Shown in pieces: positions 16,969 through 24,649 of a DNA stretch of 64,000 nt. Each line of letters starts with the position of its first letter. Within the stretch, counting starts at the first letter, position 1. A program made the translations under genes and the position numbers. The notes beneath the pieces were generated by a model, which did no database searches, was not told the origin of the DNA, and saw only the letters and a program-made list of their open reading frames with translations. The stretch comes from an uncultured Acidobacteriia bacterium (GTDB taxonomy: Bacteria; Acidobacteriota; Terriglobia; Bryobacterales; Bryobacteraceae), in the NCBI GenBank assembly GCA_903929755.1, contig CAIYVZ010000160.1, positions 1 to 64,000 on the forward strand. The letters run 5' to 3'.

Positions 16969-18054
16969 TTATAAGGCTTTGTCGGGATTCGGCAGCATCA
17001 GTTCGCGAATCTGGCCTTCCAGTTCGTGGCAGGCTTCAATGAACTGGCGCAGCGTGCGGACGGTGGGCGGGTACGTGTCGAAATCGTCCACCGTCAGGCC
17101 GTCCTCATTGTAGGTGCGGACGAAATCCGGGAATTTCTTCAGCAGTTCGTCCACAATCTTTGGATCCACAGGCGTAGAAATGCGGTTTTCCACGGTCACG
17201 TCGCTGGCGTTGAAGCGCTTCTGCCACTTGCAGGGCGGGGAGACGACCGCGTCGCCACCAATGAACTCGCTCCAGTGCATGTGGTTGCGATAGGCCGCTG
17301 AGAGGAGCCGAATTCTGTAACCGCGTTCCTTGAAGATGGCGTAGGCCTTTTTGAACACCGCGACGCCAGCCCATTCCAGATACCCGGGGTCGGTGGTGAT
17401 GTTCTTTTTTTCCATGCAAAGCTTCAGCCAGTCATCAATGCGACCCACCATGATGGTGCAGACGGGCCCCATGGTCGAGATGTCCAGACCTTCGGCTTCG
17501 CGGCGCTTCAGGCCACGCTCCACGGCTTCCGCCACGGCGATGCACTGCGAGAGAGCGAACGACACGGTGGCATTGATGCTCACGCCGAGATACGTTACTT
17601 CTTCAATCGCCGCCACACCCGCCTTGGTGACCGGAATCTTCACGATCATGTTCGGGCCAAGCTCATTGAACCGCAGGGTCTGCTGAACCAGAGCCTCGGT
17701 GTCGCGATAGAAAAGGGGGTCCGTCTGAATGGACAGCCGCCCGTTCTTCCCCTTCTGCTGCTCAAAGATCTCCAGCAGCATGGTGGCGCGGGTGGCCGAG
17801 ATCTCTTCCACAATCTGCCACGCGATTTCACGTTCGGTGGCAGTGGGGCGCTCGGCGATGATGGCGAGAATGCGGTCCTTCCACTGCGCCAGTTCCTGCT
17901 TCAGGACATCGAGCACAATGACCGGGTTGCAGGTGGCTCCCACGGCGCCGTGTTCGATGGAATACTTCAGTTCCTCGTAGGCGGCAGAATCGTTCCACAG
18001 ACAGGTTGGCGTGGTCTGTGTCATCTCGTACAGGGGGCTCTTGTAGGCGCTCAT
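16969..18054 (-). CDS. Transaldolase-family protein
   Basis: A ~361-residue TIM barrel. Features of the transaldolase superfamily are TCLWNDSAAYEELK and GAVGATCNPVIVLDVL near the N-terminus, NMIVKIPVTKAGVAAIEEV with the Schiff-base lysine, and GVSINATVSFALSQCIAVAE. TalB would give 317 residues and the short Fsa/TalC form about 215-220. The extra C-terminal region here (about residues 250-361) contains the metal-free ISTPVDPKIVDELLKKFPDF segment. It may act in the pentose phosphate pathway or as a related aldolase in sugar catabolism. It converges with the MFS gene and diverges from an SDR gene. Confidence 0.85.
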   Translation of the reverse strand: MSAYKSPLYEMTQTTPTCLWNDSAAYEELKYSIEHGAVGATCNPVIVLDVLKQELAQWKDRILAIIAERPTATEREIAWQIVEEISATRATMLLEIFEQQKGKNGRLSIQTDPLFYRDTEALVQQTLRFNELGPNMIVKIPVTKAGVAAIEEVTYLGVSINATVSFALSQCIAVAEAVERGLKRREAEGLDISTMGPVCTIMVGRIDDWLKLCMEKKNITTDPGYLEWAGVAVFKKAYAIFKERGYRIRLLSAAYRNHMHWSEFIGGDAVVSPPCKWQKRFNASDVTVENRISTPVDPKIVDELLKKFPDFVRTYNEDGLTVDDFDTYPPTVRTLRQFIEACHELEGQIRELMLPNPDKAL

Positions 18055-18107
18055 AGGTTGTGGATTTCGTTCAGATCGTTCCGATCATATCAAGCGCGCT
18101 GGCCATT

Positions 18108-18143
18108 TTAAGATCGTGTCTTAAATGTAAGACTCAAACATTT
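18108..18143. promoter_or_regulatory. Overlapping inverted repeats in the transaldolase/SDR divergent promoter region
   Basis: TTAAGA (18108-18113) and TCTTAA (18119-18124) form a perfect inverted repeat with a 5-bp spacer. It overlaps a second one, AAATGT (18123-18128) with ACATTT (18138-18143). They lie in the 128-bp gap between divergent genes, upstream of a possible promoter (TTGTCT near 18142, TATGCT 16 bp later) for the SDR. A transcription-factor operator is plausible; no regulator gene is adjacent. Confidence 0.35.
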
Positions 18144-18182
18144 GTCTCGCGAGTCCTGAGTGATATGCTCAATCTTCTTGCT

Positions 18183-18953
18183 ATGCCTGACAACAAAGTG
18201 ATCGTCGTTTCCGGCGGTGCCAGTGGCATCGGTTCCGAAGTGAGTACCCGTCTTGCTGCTGAGGGCGCGTTCGTCGTCATCGCAGATTTGAATGCCGAAC
18301 AGGCGCAGGCGAAAGCTGCCGAGCTTGTGGCAGCCGGGGGGCAGGCCATCGGTGTCGCCTGCGATATTACGAACCCTGACCTATGCGAAGCGGTCGCGCA
18401 GGCTGCCGTGGATAAATACGGCAAGATTGATGGCCTGGTGAACTGCGCCGGTATCAGCAAGCCCCACGATTCCATTTCACTGCCCCCCGCCGACTGGGCT
18501 CGGATGGTGGACGTCCAGCTCAACGGCGCTTTCTACTTCGCGCAGGCCATTGCGAAGCGCATGGTTGGCAGTGAAAAGCCCGATACTGGTGGCGCGATCG
18601 TCTTCATCACTTCGACCAACGCCGAAGCCGCCTTCCCCCGCCGTGCGGCTTACTGCTGCGCCAAGGCCGGCGTCGCCATGCTGACCAAGGTCCTGGCCAT
18701 TGAGTGGGCGGAAAAAGGCATTCGTGTGAACGCAGTGGGACCGGCATATGTAGCCACCGAGATGACGCAGCGCAACATCGCGGCGGGCAACGTGAACGAG
18801 GGTCAGATCAAGGCACGCATCCCGTTGGGGCGCCTGGCAAAACCCGCCGACGTCGCCGACGCCGTGTCCTTCCTGCTCAGTGACAAAGCCAGCTTCATCA
18901 CGGGCCATTCGCTGTATGTGGACGGCGGCTGGTTGGCCTACGGTTATTTTTGA
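18183..18953 (+). CDS. SDR-family oxidoreductase
   Basis: A classical short-chain dehydrogenase of 256 residues. It has the NAD(P) site SGGASGIG near residue 10, the NCAGIS motif near residue 87, and the catalytic tetrad with the serine in FITSTN and YCCAKAG (YxxxK). The acidic residue in VIADLN after strand 2 favours NAD. The C-terminus ends with the typical GHSLYVDGGW. The frame is open 41 codons upstream, but ATG 18183 gives the usual family N-terminus. The substrate is probably a sugar or alcohol, judged only by the transaldolase and MFS neighbours. Confidence 0.88.
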   Translation: MPDNKVIVVSGGASGIGSEVSTRLAAEGAFVVIADLNAEQAQAKAAELVAAGGQAIGVACDITNPDLCEAVAQAAVDKYGKIDGLVNCAGISKPHDSISLPPADWARMVDVQLNGAFYFAQAIAKRMVGSEKPDTGGAIVFITSTNAEAAFPRRAAYCCAKAGVAMLTKVLAIEWAEKGIRVNAVGPAYVATEMTQRNIAAGNVNEGQIKARIPLGRLAKPADVADAVSFLLSDKASFITGHSLYVDGGWLAYGYF

Positions 18954-19041
18954 TCTCCGTCTCACCGCCGGCATGGGGGCCTGCCCGTCCGCCGCCTGGC
19001 TCGAATACCCAAGCAATCCGGCGTTCCGCCGCGTTGGTGCC

Positions 19042-19872
19042 CTACGCTAGAAATTCGCGCAACTGATCCTGGTTTTCTGCGCTGAGCTGAGTGCGGATGA
19101 AGGTATCGACGTCATACGGATCAGGCTCCCTGAGCTGCGCAGTGGTCACAGTTTCATATGTCCCGTAGTCGCCCGGCTCCGAAAATCTGATGTACCCAAT
19201 CCCATGTCGAGTGCATTCTTGCACGATCCGAATATCGTCGGTGCCTTCATCTTCCTGGATGTTGACCGCGAGAAATGCTCTGTGCGCAAAGGCTGAATGG
19301 GCCAATGCCTCATAGACCCCTTCAAAAGCTGAGTCCAGGTTTGGTTTCACCTCGAACGTGATGACTTCGAGTCGCTTACCTGGTGTGAACTGGTAGGTTC
19401 TCACTGCGGCAACGGTCAAGTCAGGTCTTGTCCATTTGCCTCCGGTCGCACGCCGTCCCTGTGCGGCGGTAATCTCGCAAACAACCCTTTTGATCCGGTT
19501 TTCTTTTACATACCCTTCCGCAATGGCCTTCAAAAATGGCGCGTAAAGGGCACTTTCTTTTTGAACGGGGGCTTCCGGGACAACAATCGTCGTCCCCTGG
19601 CTGATCGCAGCGATGGTCGTCGGGGGTTCATCAGTTGCTACAAGAACGCGATGAACCGAACCACCCCGACCGCGCCCCTGCACAATGCGCCCCTCGTCAA
19701 TGAGCGCATCCCTCAGGACCCAGTATTCACTATCAGTTAGTGGCTCCCCTCCAGACCGCGAGACTTTCGCTTTCAGCTTTTCCCGAAGTGAAACATTCCC
19801 AATGCTGTCTCCCGTTGCCGGAATCAGGTCTAGCAGCTGCTTCTGGTACTGAGCTTTTTGGGTGGTATCCAT
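19042..19872 (-). CDS. Uncharacterised protein with winged-helix-like N-terminus and PD-(D/E)XK-like core
   Basis: A 276-residue protein without a signal peptide. Residues 1-75 look like a small helical/winged-helix region (ending GRIVQGRGRGGSVHRVLV). The central part has WTRPDLTVAAVRTY followed 15 residues later by VITFEVK. This PD...(D/E)xK spacing is typical of the restriction-endonuclease fold, with an upstream helix (FLKAIAEGY). The C-terminus ends in a helical, acidic tail. I do not recognise a named family. It is 69 bp downstream of a MazF toxin gene and at the edge of an accessory island, which fits a defence or mobile-element nuclease, but activity is inferred only from the motif. 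Confidence 0.6.
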   Translation of the reverse strand: MDTTQKAQYQKQLLDLIPATGDSIGNVSLREKLKAKVSRSGGEPLTDSEYWVLRDALIDEGRIVQGRGRGGSVHRVLVATDEPPTTIAAISQGTTIVVPEAPVQKESALYAPFLKAIAEGYVKENRIKRVVCEITAAQGRRATGGKWTRPDLTVAAVRTYQFTPGKRLEVITFEVKPNLDSAFEGVYEALAHSAFAHRAFLAVNIQEDEGTDDIRIVQECTRHGIGYIRFSEPGDYGTYETVTTAQLREPDPYDVDTFIRTQLSAENQDQLREFLA

Positions 19873-19941
19873 GATGATCGATTCCAGCCCATTACAGCAC
19901 GTCTTCCGCAGGAAAGTCCGTCTCGTCTGCTGCGGGATATC

Positions 19942-20283
19942 TCAACGTGGTGCTTCATCGAAACCGCACGCAATCAACAACGCGTTGCGTACCTCTGGCC
20001 ACCGCCCCGCAGACAGGGTGCATAACACAGAGCCGAAACGATCCCGATGGCCCAACGAAATATGATCGAAGTTCATCGCACACGAGGCAGGCATTCCATC
20101 AGATTCCGTCAGAATTACCTCGGTCGTCAGCCCGCGAATCGTACGCGTGACCGGAACCACGATGATCTCGTTCAGGTGGCCAACAACTTCATTGCGTGTA
20201 AGCACCAGAACCGGACGGCGCTTGTCGGGAATACGGAATGTGTACCAGCGAATCTCGCCGCGAATCAACGGAATTCGTCCCAT
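19942..20283 (-). CDS. MazF/PemK-family endoribonuclease toxin
   Basis: A 113-residue toxin. It starts with RGEIRWYTFRIPDKRRPVLV, matching the MazF opening where G-x-(I/V)-W and the RPVLVL strand form the SH3-like barrel, then has IIVVPVTRTIRGL (VxPxT, with the catalytic threonine). The segment SCAMNFDHISLGHRDRF corresponds to the conserved 'nxDqirtvdk' region. Such enzymes cut mRNA at short sequences. The start overlaps the end of the antitoxin gene by 19 nt. The neighbouring decayed toxin pair is immediately upstream. Confidence 0.85.
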   Translation of the reverse strand: MGRIPLIRGEIRWYTFRIPDKRRPVLVLTRNEVVGHLNEIIVVPVTRTIRGLTTEVILTESDGMPASCAMNFDHISLGHRDRFGSVLCTLSAGRWPEVRNALLIACGFDEAPR

Positions 20284-20471
20284 CCATCCGCTTCCCAGGC
20301 GAGAGGCTCTTCTTCGTTCGAAAATTCGTCGCGATTCGGCGGAGTCGCCAAATACGCCAGCGAATCCGTGGCTCCAGCCGAGGCAATGCGCTTCAGGAGT
20401 TTGGCACGTTCTTTGTCCGACAGCGCGGCAACTAGCGGCATCACGTCATCGGCACTAAGTAAACGCGGCAT
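20265..20471 (-). CDS. Antitoxin partner of the MazF/PemK toxin
   Basis: A 68-residue acidic protein (MPRLLSADDVMPLVAALSDK, then ERAKLLKRI). It has a helical N-terminal half and a disordered acidic C-terminus (DEFSNEEEPLAWEADGWDEF), as in many antitoxins that wrap the MazF dimer. ATG 20471 overlaps the TGA of the preceding decayed DUF5615 gene, and its own end overlaps the toxin start, so both are translationally coupled. There is no recognisable DNA-binding motif. The role is deduced mainly from its position and charge. Confidence 0.7.
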   Translation of the reverse strand: MPRLLSADDVMPLVAALSDKERAKLLKRIASAGATDSLAYLATPPNRDEFSNEEEPLAWEADGWDEFR

Positions 20472-20686
20472 CACTCAAAGTTTATCAGGGTTTCGGCAGT
20501 CAGGCCGCCACCAGCTATGCCCAACCGATGGCCTCCTCCCAAGCCTGATGCGGCCACGTTGAATGTAATCGAATAATCGAGGGCACGCAACGCATCGGAC
20601 TTCGCGTACCCGGCAGTGTGGCAATCGTGTCCGGGAAACAGCAGTCGCAGTCGCTGGTCAACGCACTCGTCGAAAAACATCCGCAT
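20471..20686 (-). pseudogene. Decayed DUF5615 (PIN-like) toxin
   Basis: The first ~40 residues match the DUF5615 PIN-like toxin family: MRMFFDECVDQRLRLLFPGH, then DCHTAGYAKSDALRALDYS, with the acidic DEC motif. After that the family's second half, which should contain the 'T.D.n..yQQNL' active-site strand, is missing and is replaced by low-complexity glycine-rich sequence. The ATG overlaps the stop of the upstream DUF433 reading frame (TGATG), so this was once an antitoxin-toxin pair. I read it as an inactive remnant. Confidence 0.7.
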
Positions 20687-20882
20687 CAGACCCGCGCCAA
20701 ACGAAGTTCCTTACACTCCTCTAAGACCTGCACCGCAAGTTCGCGGCTGATCGTAGGGAAGCCTTCGAGAAAATCCCCCAGCCCGTCGCCATTCTCCAGG
20801 TAGTCGAACAGCGTCTGTACGGGAATACGGGCGTTCCATGCATCACTTCAGGGTCGCGAACGATAGCTTCCTGCATGCTCAT
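20686..20882 (-). pseudogene. Decayed DUF433 antitoxin (internal deletion/frameshift)
   Basis: Frame one reads MSMQEAIVRDPEVMHGTPVF, the DUF433 opening. At about 20826-20832 the frame must shift to continue ARIPVQTLFDYLENGDG, then GLGDFLEGFPTISRELAVQ and VLEECKELRLARV, the typical DUF433 body, ending in a TGA that overlaps the toxin ATG. The family normally has 'FRGTRIPV' at the junction, so a short out-of-frame deletion removed it. Reading the first frame to its own stop gives an unrelated tail. Confidence 0.72.
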
Positions 20883-21210
20883 ATTGTCCCTCACCGTGCG
20901 GCCAGCGCGATATCCCACTCACAACCAGCCTGGGGCAATCGCGCGCAGCACAGCCAAAGCACAACCTTAGAGGGTTCTGTTTCCGGGTTTGCAGTGCGGG
21001 GACTGCTTATGCCCTCTTTTCGGTTCGTGGCGGTTGACTTGCTGGCGGGGGCGTGAAATTATACGGGGGTTCAGGGGCAACTGTTTCAGTAGCCAGCGGG
21101 ACGACTGTTCGGCGGCAGGATGTGCAGTACAATACTTTAGTCGCTAAAAACGCTTTCGACCTAGACAGTGAACAGCGTCATTGAGCGCGTAGAGAAAGGT
21201 ACCGCTTTTC
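20883..21210. other. Intergenic region, no gene seen
   Basis: About 330 bases between the decayed DUF433 gene and the exported protein at 21211. No open frame with family resemblance on either strand. GAGAAAGG near 21191 may be a loose ribosome site for the downstream gene. The composition becomes less GC-rich toward its right end, marking the edge of an AT-richer segment. Confidence 0.5.
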
Positions 21211-22089
21211 ATGCCAAAAAGATATTTCGCGAAGTCGTTAATACTCTCGATCTTGTTGTCGTTGAGCTCACGTCTGGAAGCTCAGCTATTTGCAGGTGCA
21301 GATGCAAAGGCAAGAGAAATAGAGAATTTATTACAGACAGAAACGAAGTTGGTTGATGCGCTTACTCGCCTGCGCAGTATCGAGGGCAAACAGATCACGA
21401 CTGCAACGCTGATGGGAAAGCAGCCCGGAACCGCCACAGTTACGGTCACAATTACAGTTGCCGATGCGGAATGGGATGTTCTCGTTGCTGCTATTGAAGG
21501 ATACACTCATGAGAAGTTTTTGAAACCAGGGCAGATCAAGAAAGACTTCTGCCCTAGCGTGAGCAGCCTCGATGGTGCCCGCCTTTTCCTCTCAAATAAC
21601 TGGCCTAAAGACGCGATCTTCGGATTTGATTTAATCGACAATAATTTATGCCTGTTTCACCAAAACTGGATGCGAGGCAAGCTCCTGAGTGAAGAGGAAG
21701 ATCAGGTCAAATTTTACACTAACTCCGACGTCATTCGCCGTAATCCGGTCGGTCGTTTCCAGGTGGAGCTCATGTGCAGGTATGGTCGATCGGCTTGTAA
21801 GTCTGCAACGACTTTGTCGAATCCTGTGCTAGATGGCAAACTGGCCCTTATGTTTTTGGATAAGGCTGGTAAAGAAGTCTTGCCCATCGTGTCATTATAC
21901 GGCGGAGACACTAGAGACTTCCGCCGTATCGGGGGGGTAGAATTCTCTCTCGCATCGGCACGAGAGTGGCGTGGAAACCCCTACTATCCGGGTATTGCTA
22001 TCCGAAAAACCTCTGTCATCAAAGTTAATGTCGAGGGGTCTGTGGAGTTTTTCGAAAAAGCAGAGTCAGTGAAAGTAGTTGATCGGTAA
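21211..22089 (+). CDS. Exported protein of unknown function
   Basis: A 292-residue protein with an N-terminal signal sequence (MPKRYFAKSLILSILLSLSS, cleaved near LEAQ). A helical stretch (AKAREIENLLQTETKLVDAL) is followed by mixed beta sequence with TATVTVTITVADAEWDV. Four cysteines (FCPSV, NLCLF, LMCRYG, SACKS) could form two disulfides outside the cytoplasm. I do not recognise a family. It has lower GC and less biased codons than the surrounding genes, and is followed 50 bp later by a lipoprotein of similar composition. The two are probably a horizontally acquired pair. Confidence 0.6.
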   Translation: MPKRYFAKSLILSILLSLSSRLEAQLFAGADAKAREIENLLQTETKLVDALTRLRSIEGKQITTATLMGKQPGTATVTVTITVADAEWDVLVAAIEGYTHEKFLKPGQIKKDFCPSVSSLDGARLFLSNNWPKDAIFGFDLIDNNLCLFHQNWMRGKLLSEEEDQVKFYTNSDVIRRNPVGRFQVELMCRYGRSACKSATTLSNPVLDGKLALMFLDKAGKEVLPIVSLYGGDTRDFRRIGGVEFSLASAREWRGNPYYPGIAIRKTSVIKVNVEGSVEFFEKAESVKVVDR

Positions 22090-22139
22090 CCGCCCTCAGG
22101 CGTTGACATAATCACGGGGGGAGGACAGAGGAAAGGGCA

Positions 22140-22895
22140 ATGGTAATTACTTATACAAAAACAGCTTTGTTGAGTGCAGCACTATTGCTGAGTTTAGTGA
22201 CATCGGGATGTTCTTCGATGGCGGCAGAGGATAATATTAATGTCAGTACTGTGGTTTTGTCTGGCTATCCCGAGGCAACGTTAGGCGACGCTTTCGGTGC
22301 TAATTTCAAAGGCGGTACTTGGAGTACTCTGACGACCAGAAATGGAGGGCGGGAAATGCTCTATCAGGGGCACCTGGACCTGAAAGCTGTCTGGGTGGAT
22401 AAGAGGGCCCGGTGGATTTATCTTATGAGCGATTATGGCAGTTGGAAGATAGCAGGACCCCAGACCGCAAAATGTGTTGCGACCAGCAGAGCAAGTGATC
22501 CTGAAAAAGAACAAAAAAATGCAGATCTGAAAGCTGAAGTTCGCGAAGTGGACGGACAAATCGCCAGACTGGAGTCCGCTTATTCCGCAGAACAAGCAAA
22601 GAACTTGTTGCTTCAGCGGCAATCAGTGTTCGAAGAAATAACCTCTTCAGTTAAGCAGGAGAAGGCCCTGCGCGATTTGAAGATTAAATCTATTGAGACA
22701 GAAAGCGAGCATCTAAAAAACGAAGCACTTGGTGCCCTGAATCGGTGTATGTCTAACGCGTCTTTGAATGTTCGGGTTGTGTTTCCTGTCAATCTTATGC
22801 CTGATGGCCGGAAACTCCTTAGCGTTGGGTCTGTAGAAATCGACGAGATGCCTATCAATGCAAAAGCGTTTCTAGATCTCGTTTTCGGTGGATAG
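22140..22895 (+). CDS. Predicted lipoprotein with a coiled-coil region
   Basis: A 251-residue protein with a lipoprotein signal peptide (ALLLSLVTSGCSS; lipobox cysteine about residue 24). The first ~110 mature residues are mixed alpha/beta. Residues ~125-200 are a long charged helix (DLKAEVREVDGQIARLESAY and QEKALRDLKIKSIETE) likely to form a coiled coil. Two cysteines (KCVAT, NRCMS) flank it and could pair. No family recognised. Composition matches the preceding exported protein. They may act together at the envelope, but the role is unknown. Confidence 0.6.
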   Translation: MVITYTKTALLSAALLLSLVTSGCSSMAAEDNINVSTVVLSGYPEATLGDAFGANFKGGTWSTLTTRNGGREMLYQGHLDLKAVWVDKRARWIYLMSDYGSWKIAGPQTAKCVATSRASDPEKEQKNADLKAEVREVDGQIARLESAYSAEQAKNLLLQRQSVFEEITSSVKQEKALRDLKIKSIETESEHLKNEALGALNRCMSNASLNVRVVFPVNLMPDGRKLLSVGSVEIDEMPINAKAFLDLVFGG

Positions 22896-22982
22896 ATCAA
22901 GACCCTCACTGGGAGTGCTAATCGTGGGTATAGCAACTCCTCTGGGGCACCACGATGTCCACCGCTGGGGTATGATGAAGCG

Positions 22983-23305
22983 ATGGCCAGTTCTAAGATC
23001 GAGCGGGGGCACGGTGCTACTTCAGTTGCCTTTCGTGACGCCGCTTGGCAGGTCGCGCAAGCGCAAGAGAATAAGAAACTGCGCAAACTCACACTAATAT
23101 TTGGGGGTGTTTGGCGGTTTAAATGTAATTGTACAGGTAACCCCAAGCATTGAAAACGTTGAACCCCTCGCCCCCTGCGGCACCATGCAGTTCATCTTTT
23201 CCAGTACTGGACACGACTAAACCCATCCCCGCATTAACCCAGCAACCCGTCACTAAATCGGTACGGTGATGTGATCTTATGCAGCAAAACAGTACGACAG
23301 GCGCA
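22983..23305 (+). pseudogene. Decayed first copy of a duplicated small membrane-protein gene
   Basis: From ATG 22983 a 56-codon frame runs to 23153. It includes AQAQENKKLRKLTLIFGGV, resembling the region around the single membrane helix of the intact neighbour at 23586 (AQANRTARQLVWVTWILAGV). Near 23115 a frame change is needed to continue the similarity, as GGLNVIVQVTPSIENVEPL. From about 23126 to 23305 the DNA aligns with about 23702-23880, sharing blocks such as CCCATCCCCGC and CGGTGATG. This looks like an ancient tandem duplication whose left copy has lost its frame. Confidence 0.5.
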
Positions 23306-23585
23306 AACTCACTGCGGCGGCGTGGCAATCCTGAACCCCTGCTCTGGATTGTCGTGTCACACGCAGTTTATGCGATCCTGCAGGCACTGACAGATTGCCG
23401 CTCACACTTGCGATCAGCACGACAAAGCTCAGCAGCAGGTTGCCGCAGCTGGGCTAATAGGCTGAATGCTGACACGGTACCGTCGGCTGCGACACAGCGA
23501 TAACTTGCTGCGCCAGTCTACTTTTTGAGTTTCCACTCAGTGCTGAGCCGCTCCAAAGTAATGCACGTTAAGGTACAGTATTACA
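23306..23585. other. Spacer between duplicated segments, no convincing gene
   Basis: About 280 bases between the broken left copy and the intact right copy. The 74-codon frame at 23279-23503 shows no family features and starts inside the duplicated DNA, so it is not called. No hairpin terminator or clear promoter is seen. Confidence 0.4.
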
Positions 23586-23843
23586 ATGACACAGGGCGGT
23601 GGAAGTATTTCTTCTCAGACACTGACGGCACAAGCTAACAGAACAGCTCGCCAATTGGTGTGGGTCACATGGATCTTAGCTGGGGTTGGCATCGCAACTG
23701 TCATCGAACAGTTCCCCCAAGCACGGGCACTGTGGTGTCCCAAGCCCCCTGCGACGACATGTAGTCCAGTTGCTCCGGTGCTGGACGCTCCCAAGCCCAT
23801 CCCCGCGTTACCGGATCACCCCAGCACCGAATCGGGACGGTGA
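23586..23843 (+). CDS. Small single-pass membrane protein, right copy of the duplication
   Basis: An 85-residue frame with a polar N-terminus (MTQGGGSISSQTLTAQANRT), one hydrophobic helix (VWVTWILAGVGIATVIEQF) and a proline/cysteine-rich tail (CPKPPATTCSPVAPV). No known family. The layout (short cytoplasmic arm, one helix, proline-rich tail) is seen in small phage- or island-borne proteins, but nothing specific supports that here. The weakly matching left copy at ~22983 suggests it was once a conserved pair. Expression is uncertain because no good ribosome site is visible. Confidence 0.4.
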   Translation: MTQGGGSISSQTLTAQANRTARQLVWVTWILAGVGIATVIEQFPQARALWCPKPPATTCSPVAPVLDAPKPIPALPDHPSTESGR

Positions 23844-23998
23844 TGGGATCTGATGCGCGTAGTGAGCGCGACAGGTTTATATAAGGATGAGGGTGTGGCA
23901 CAAATGGAAAACGCGGACAGCGTCACACGCTCTGTTGTAAGTAGTAGTTAAGTTGTGTGTAATCAACATATAAACAGCATACGTGGAGTACTAAAACC

Positions 23999-24649
23999 AT
24001 GGCGGCAATTCAGGCATTCATCTTTGACATGGACGGCGTGATCGTTGACTCCAATCCTCTCCACCGCGTCGTCTGGACGGAATTCAATGCGCGCTTTAAT
24101 ATCATCACCACCGATGCCATGTTTGAGCGCATGTATGGCAAGCGTACCGACGCCGTCATCCGCGATTTCTTCGGCGACGATCTTCCCGAAAGCGAAGTGC
24201 TTGCCTTGGGTGCAGCCAAAGAAGCGCTGTATCGCGAGATGATGCGTCCGCAGCTGGAGGCCTGTCTGGTGCCCGGTGTCCTCGCTTTCATGGAATCTCA
24301 CGCCGCCACGCCGATGGCCGTTGCCACCAATGCGGAACCGGCGAACCTGGATTTCGTCCTCGACGAAGCCCACCTCGGCCAGTACATTCGCTTCAAAACG
24401 AACGGCTATGAAGTCGCGCTCCCCAAGCCTGCTCCCGATATCTACCTGAAAGCCGCCGCCGGTCTTGGCGTTGATCCAAAGGCCTGCGTCGTGTTTGAGG
24501 ATTCGCACTCCGGCGTTGCTGCCGCTCTCGCCGCGGGCATGCGTGTCGTCGGCATTACGACAACCCACGCAGAGCTTCCTGGCGTTTCACTCGCGATCCC
24601 GGATTTTACCGACCCCGCGCTCGAAGCCTGGCTTACAACTCTTTCGTAA
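23999..24649 (+). CDS. HAD-superfamily hydrolase (beta-phosphoglucomutase/phosphatase-like)
   Basis: A 216-residue HAD phosphatase. Motif I is FIFDMDGVIVDS (nucleophile and acid/base aspartates), motif II is AVATNAE, motif III lysine is in LPKPAPDIY and motif IV is VVFEDSHSGVAAALAAGM. The alpha-helical cap between residues ~18 and 80 makes it subfamily I. It hydrolyses or isomerises a small sugar phosphate. The ribosome site GTGGAG precedes ATG 23999. Its last 17 bases overlap the convergent M24 peptidase gene. It marks the return to typical host codon use after the island. Confidence 0.88.
   Translation: MAAIQAFIFDMDGVIVDSNPLHRVVWTEFNARFNIITTDAMFERMYGKRTDAVIRDFFGDDLPESEVLALGAAKEALYREMMRPQLEACLVPGVLAFMESHAATPMAVATNAEPANLDFVLDEAHLGQYIRFKTNGYEVALPKPAPDIYLKAAAGLGVDPKACVVFEDSHSGVAAALAAGMRVVGITTTHAELPGVSLAIPDFTDPALEAWLTTLS

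Noticed and set aside
22888-23097. 69-codon frame starting in the lipoprotein end
   Set aside because: No features, and it conflicts with the better-supported decayed small-protein frame from 22983.
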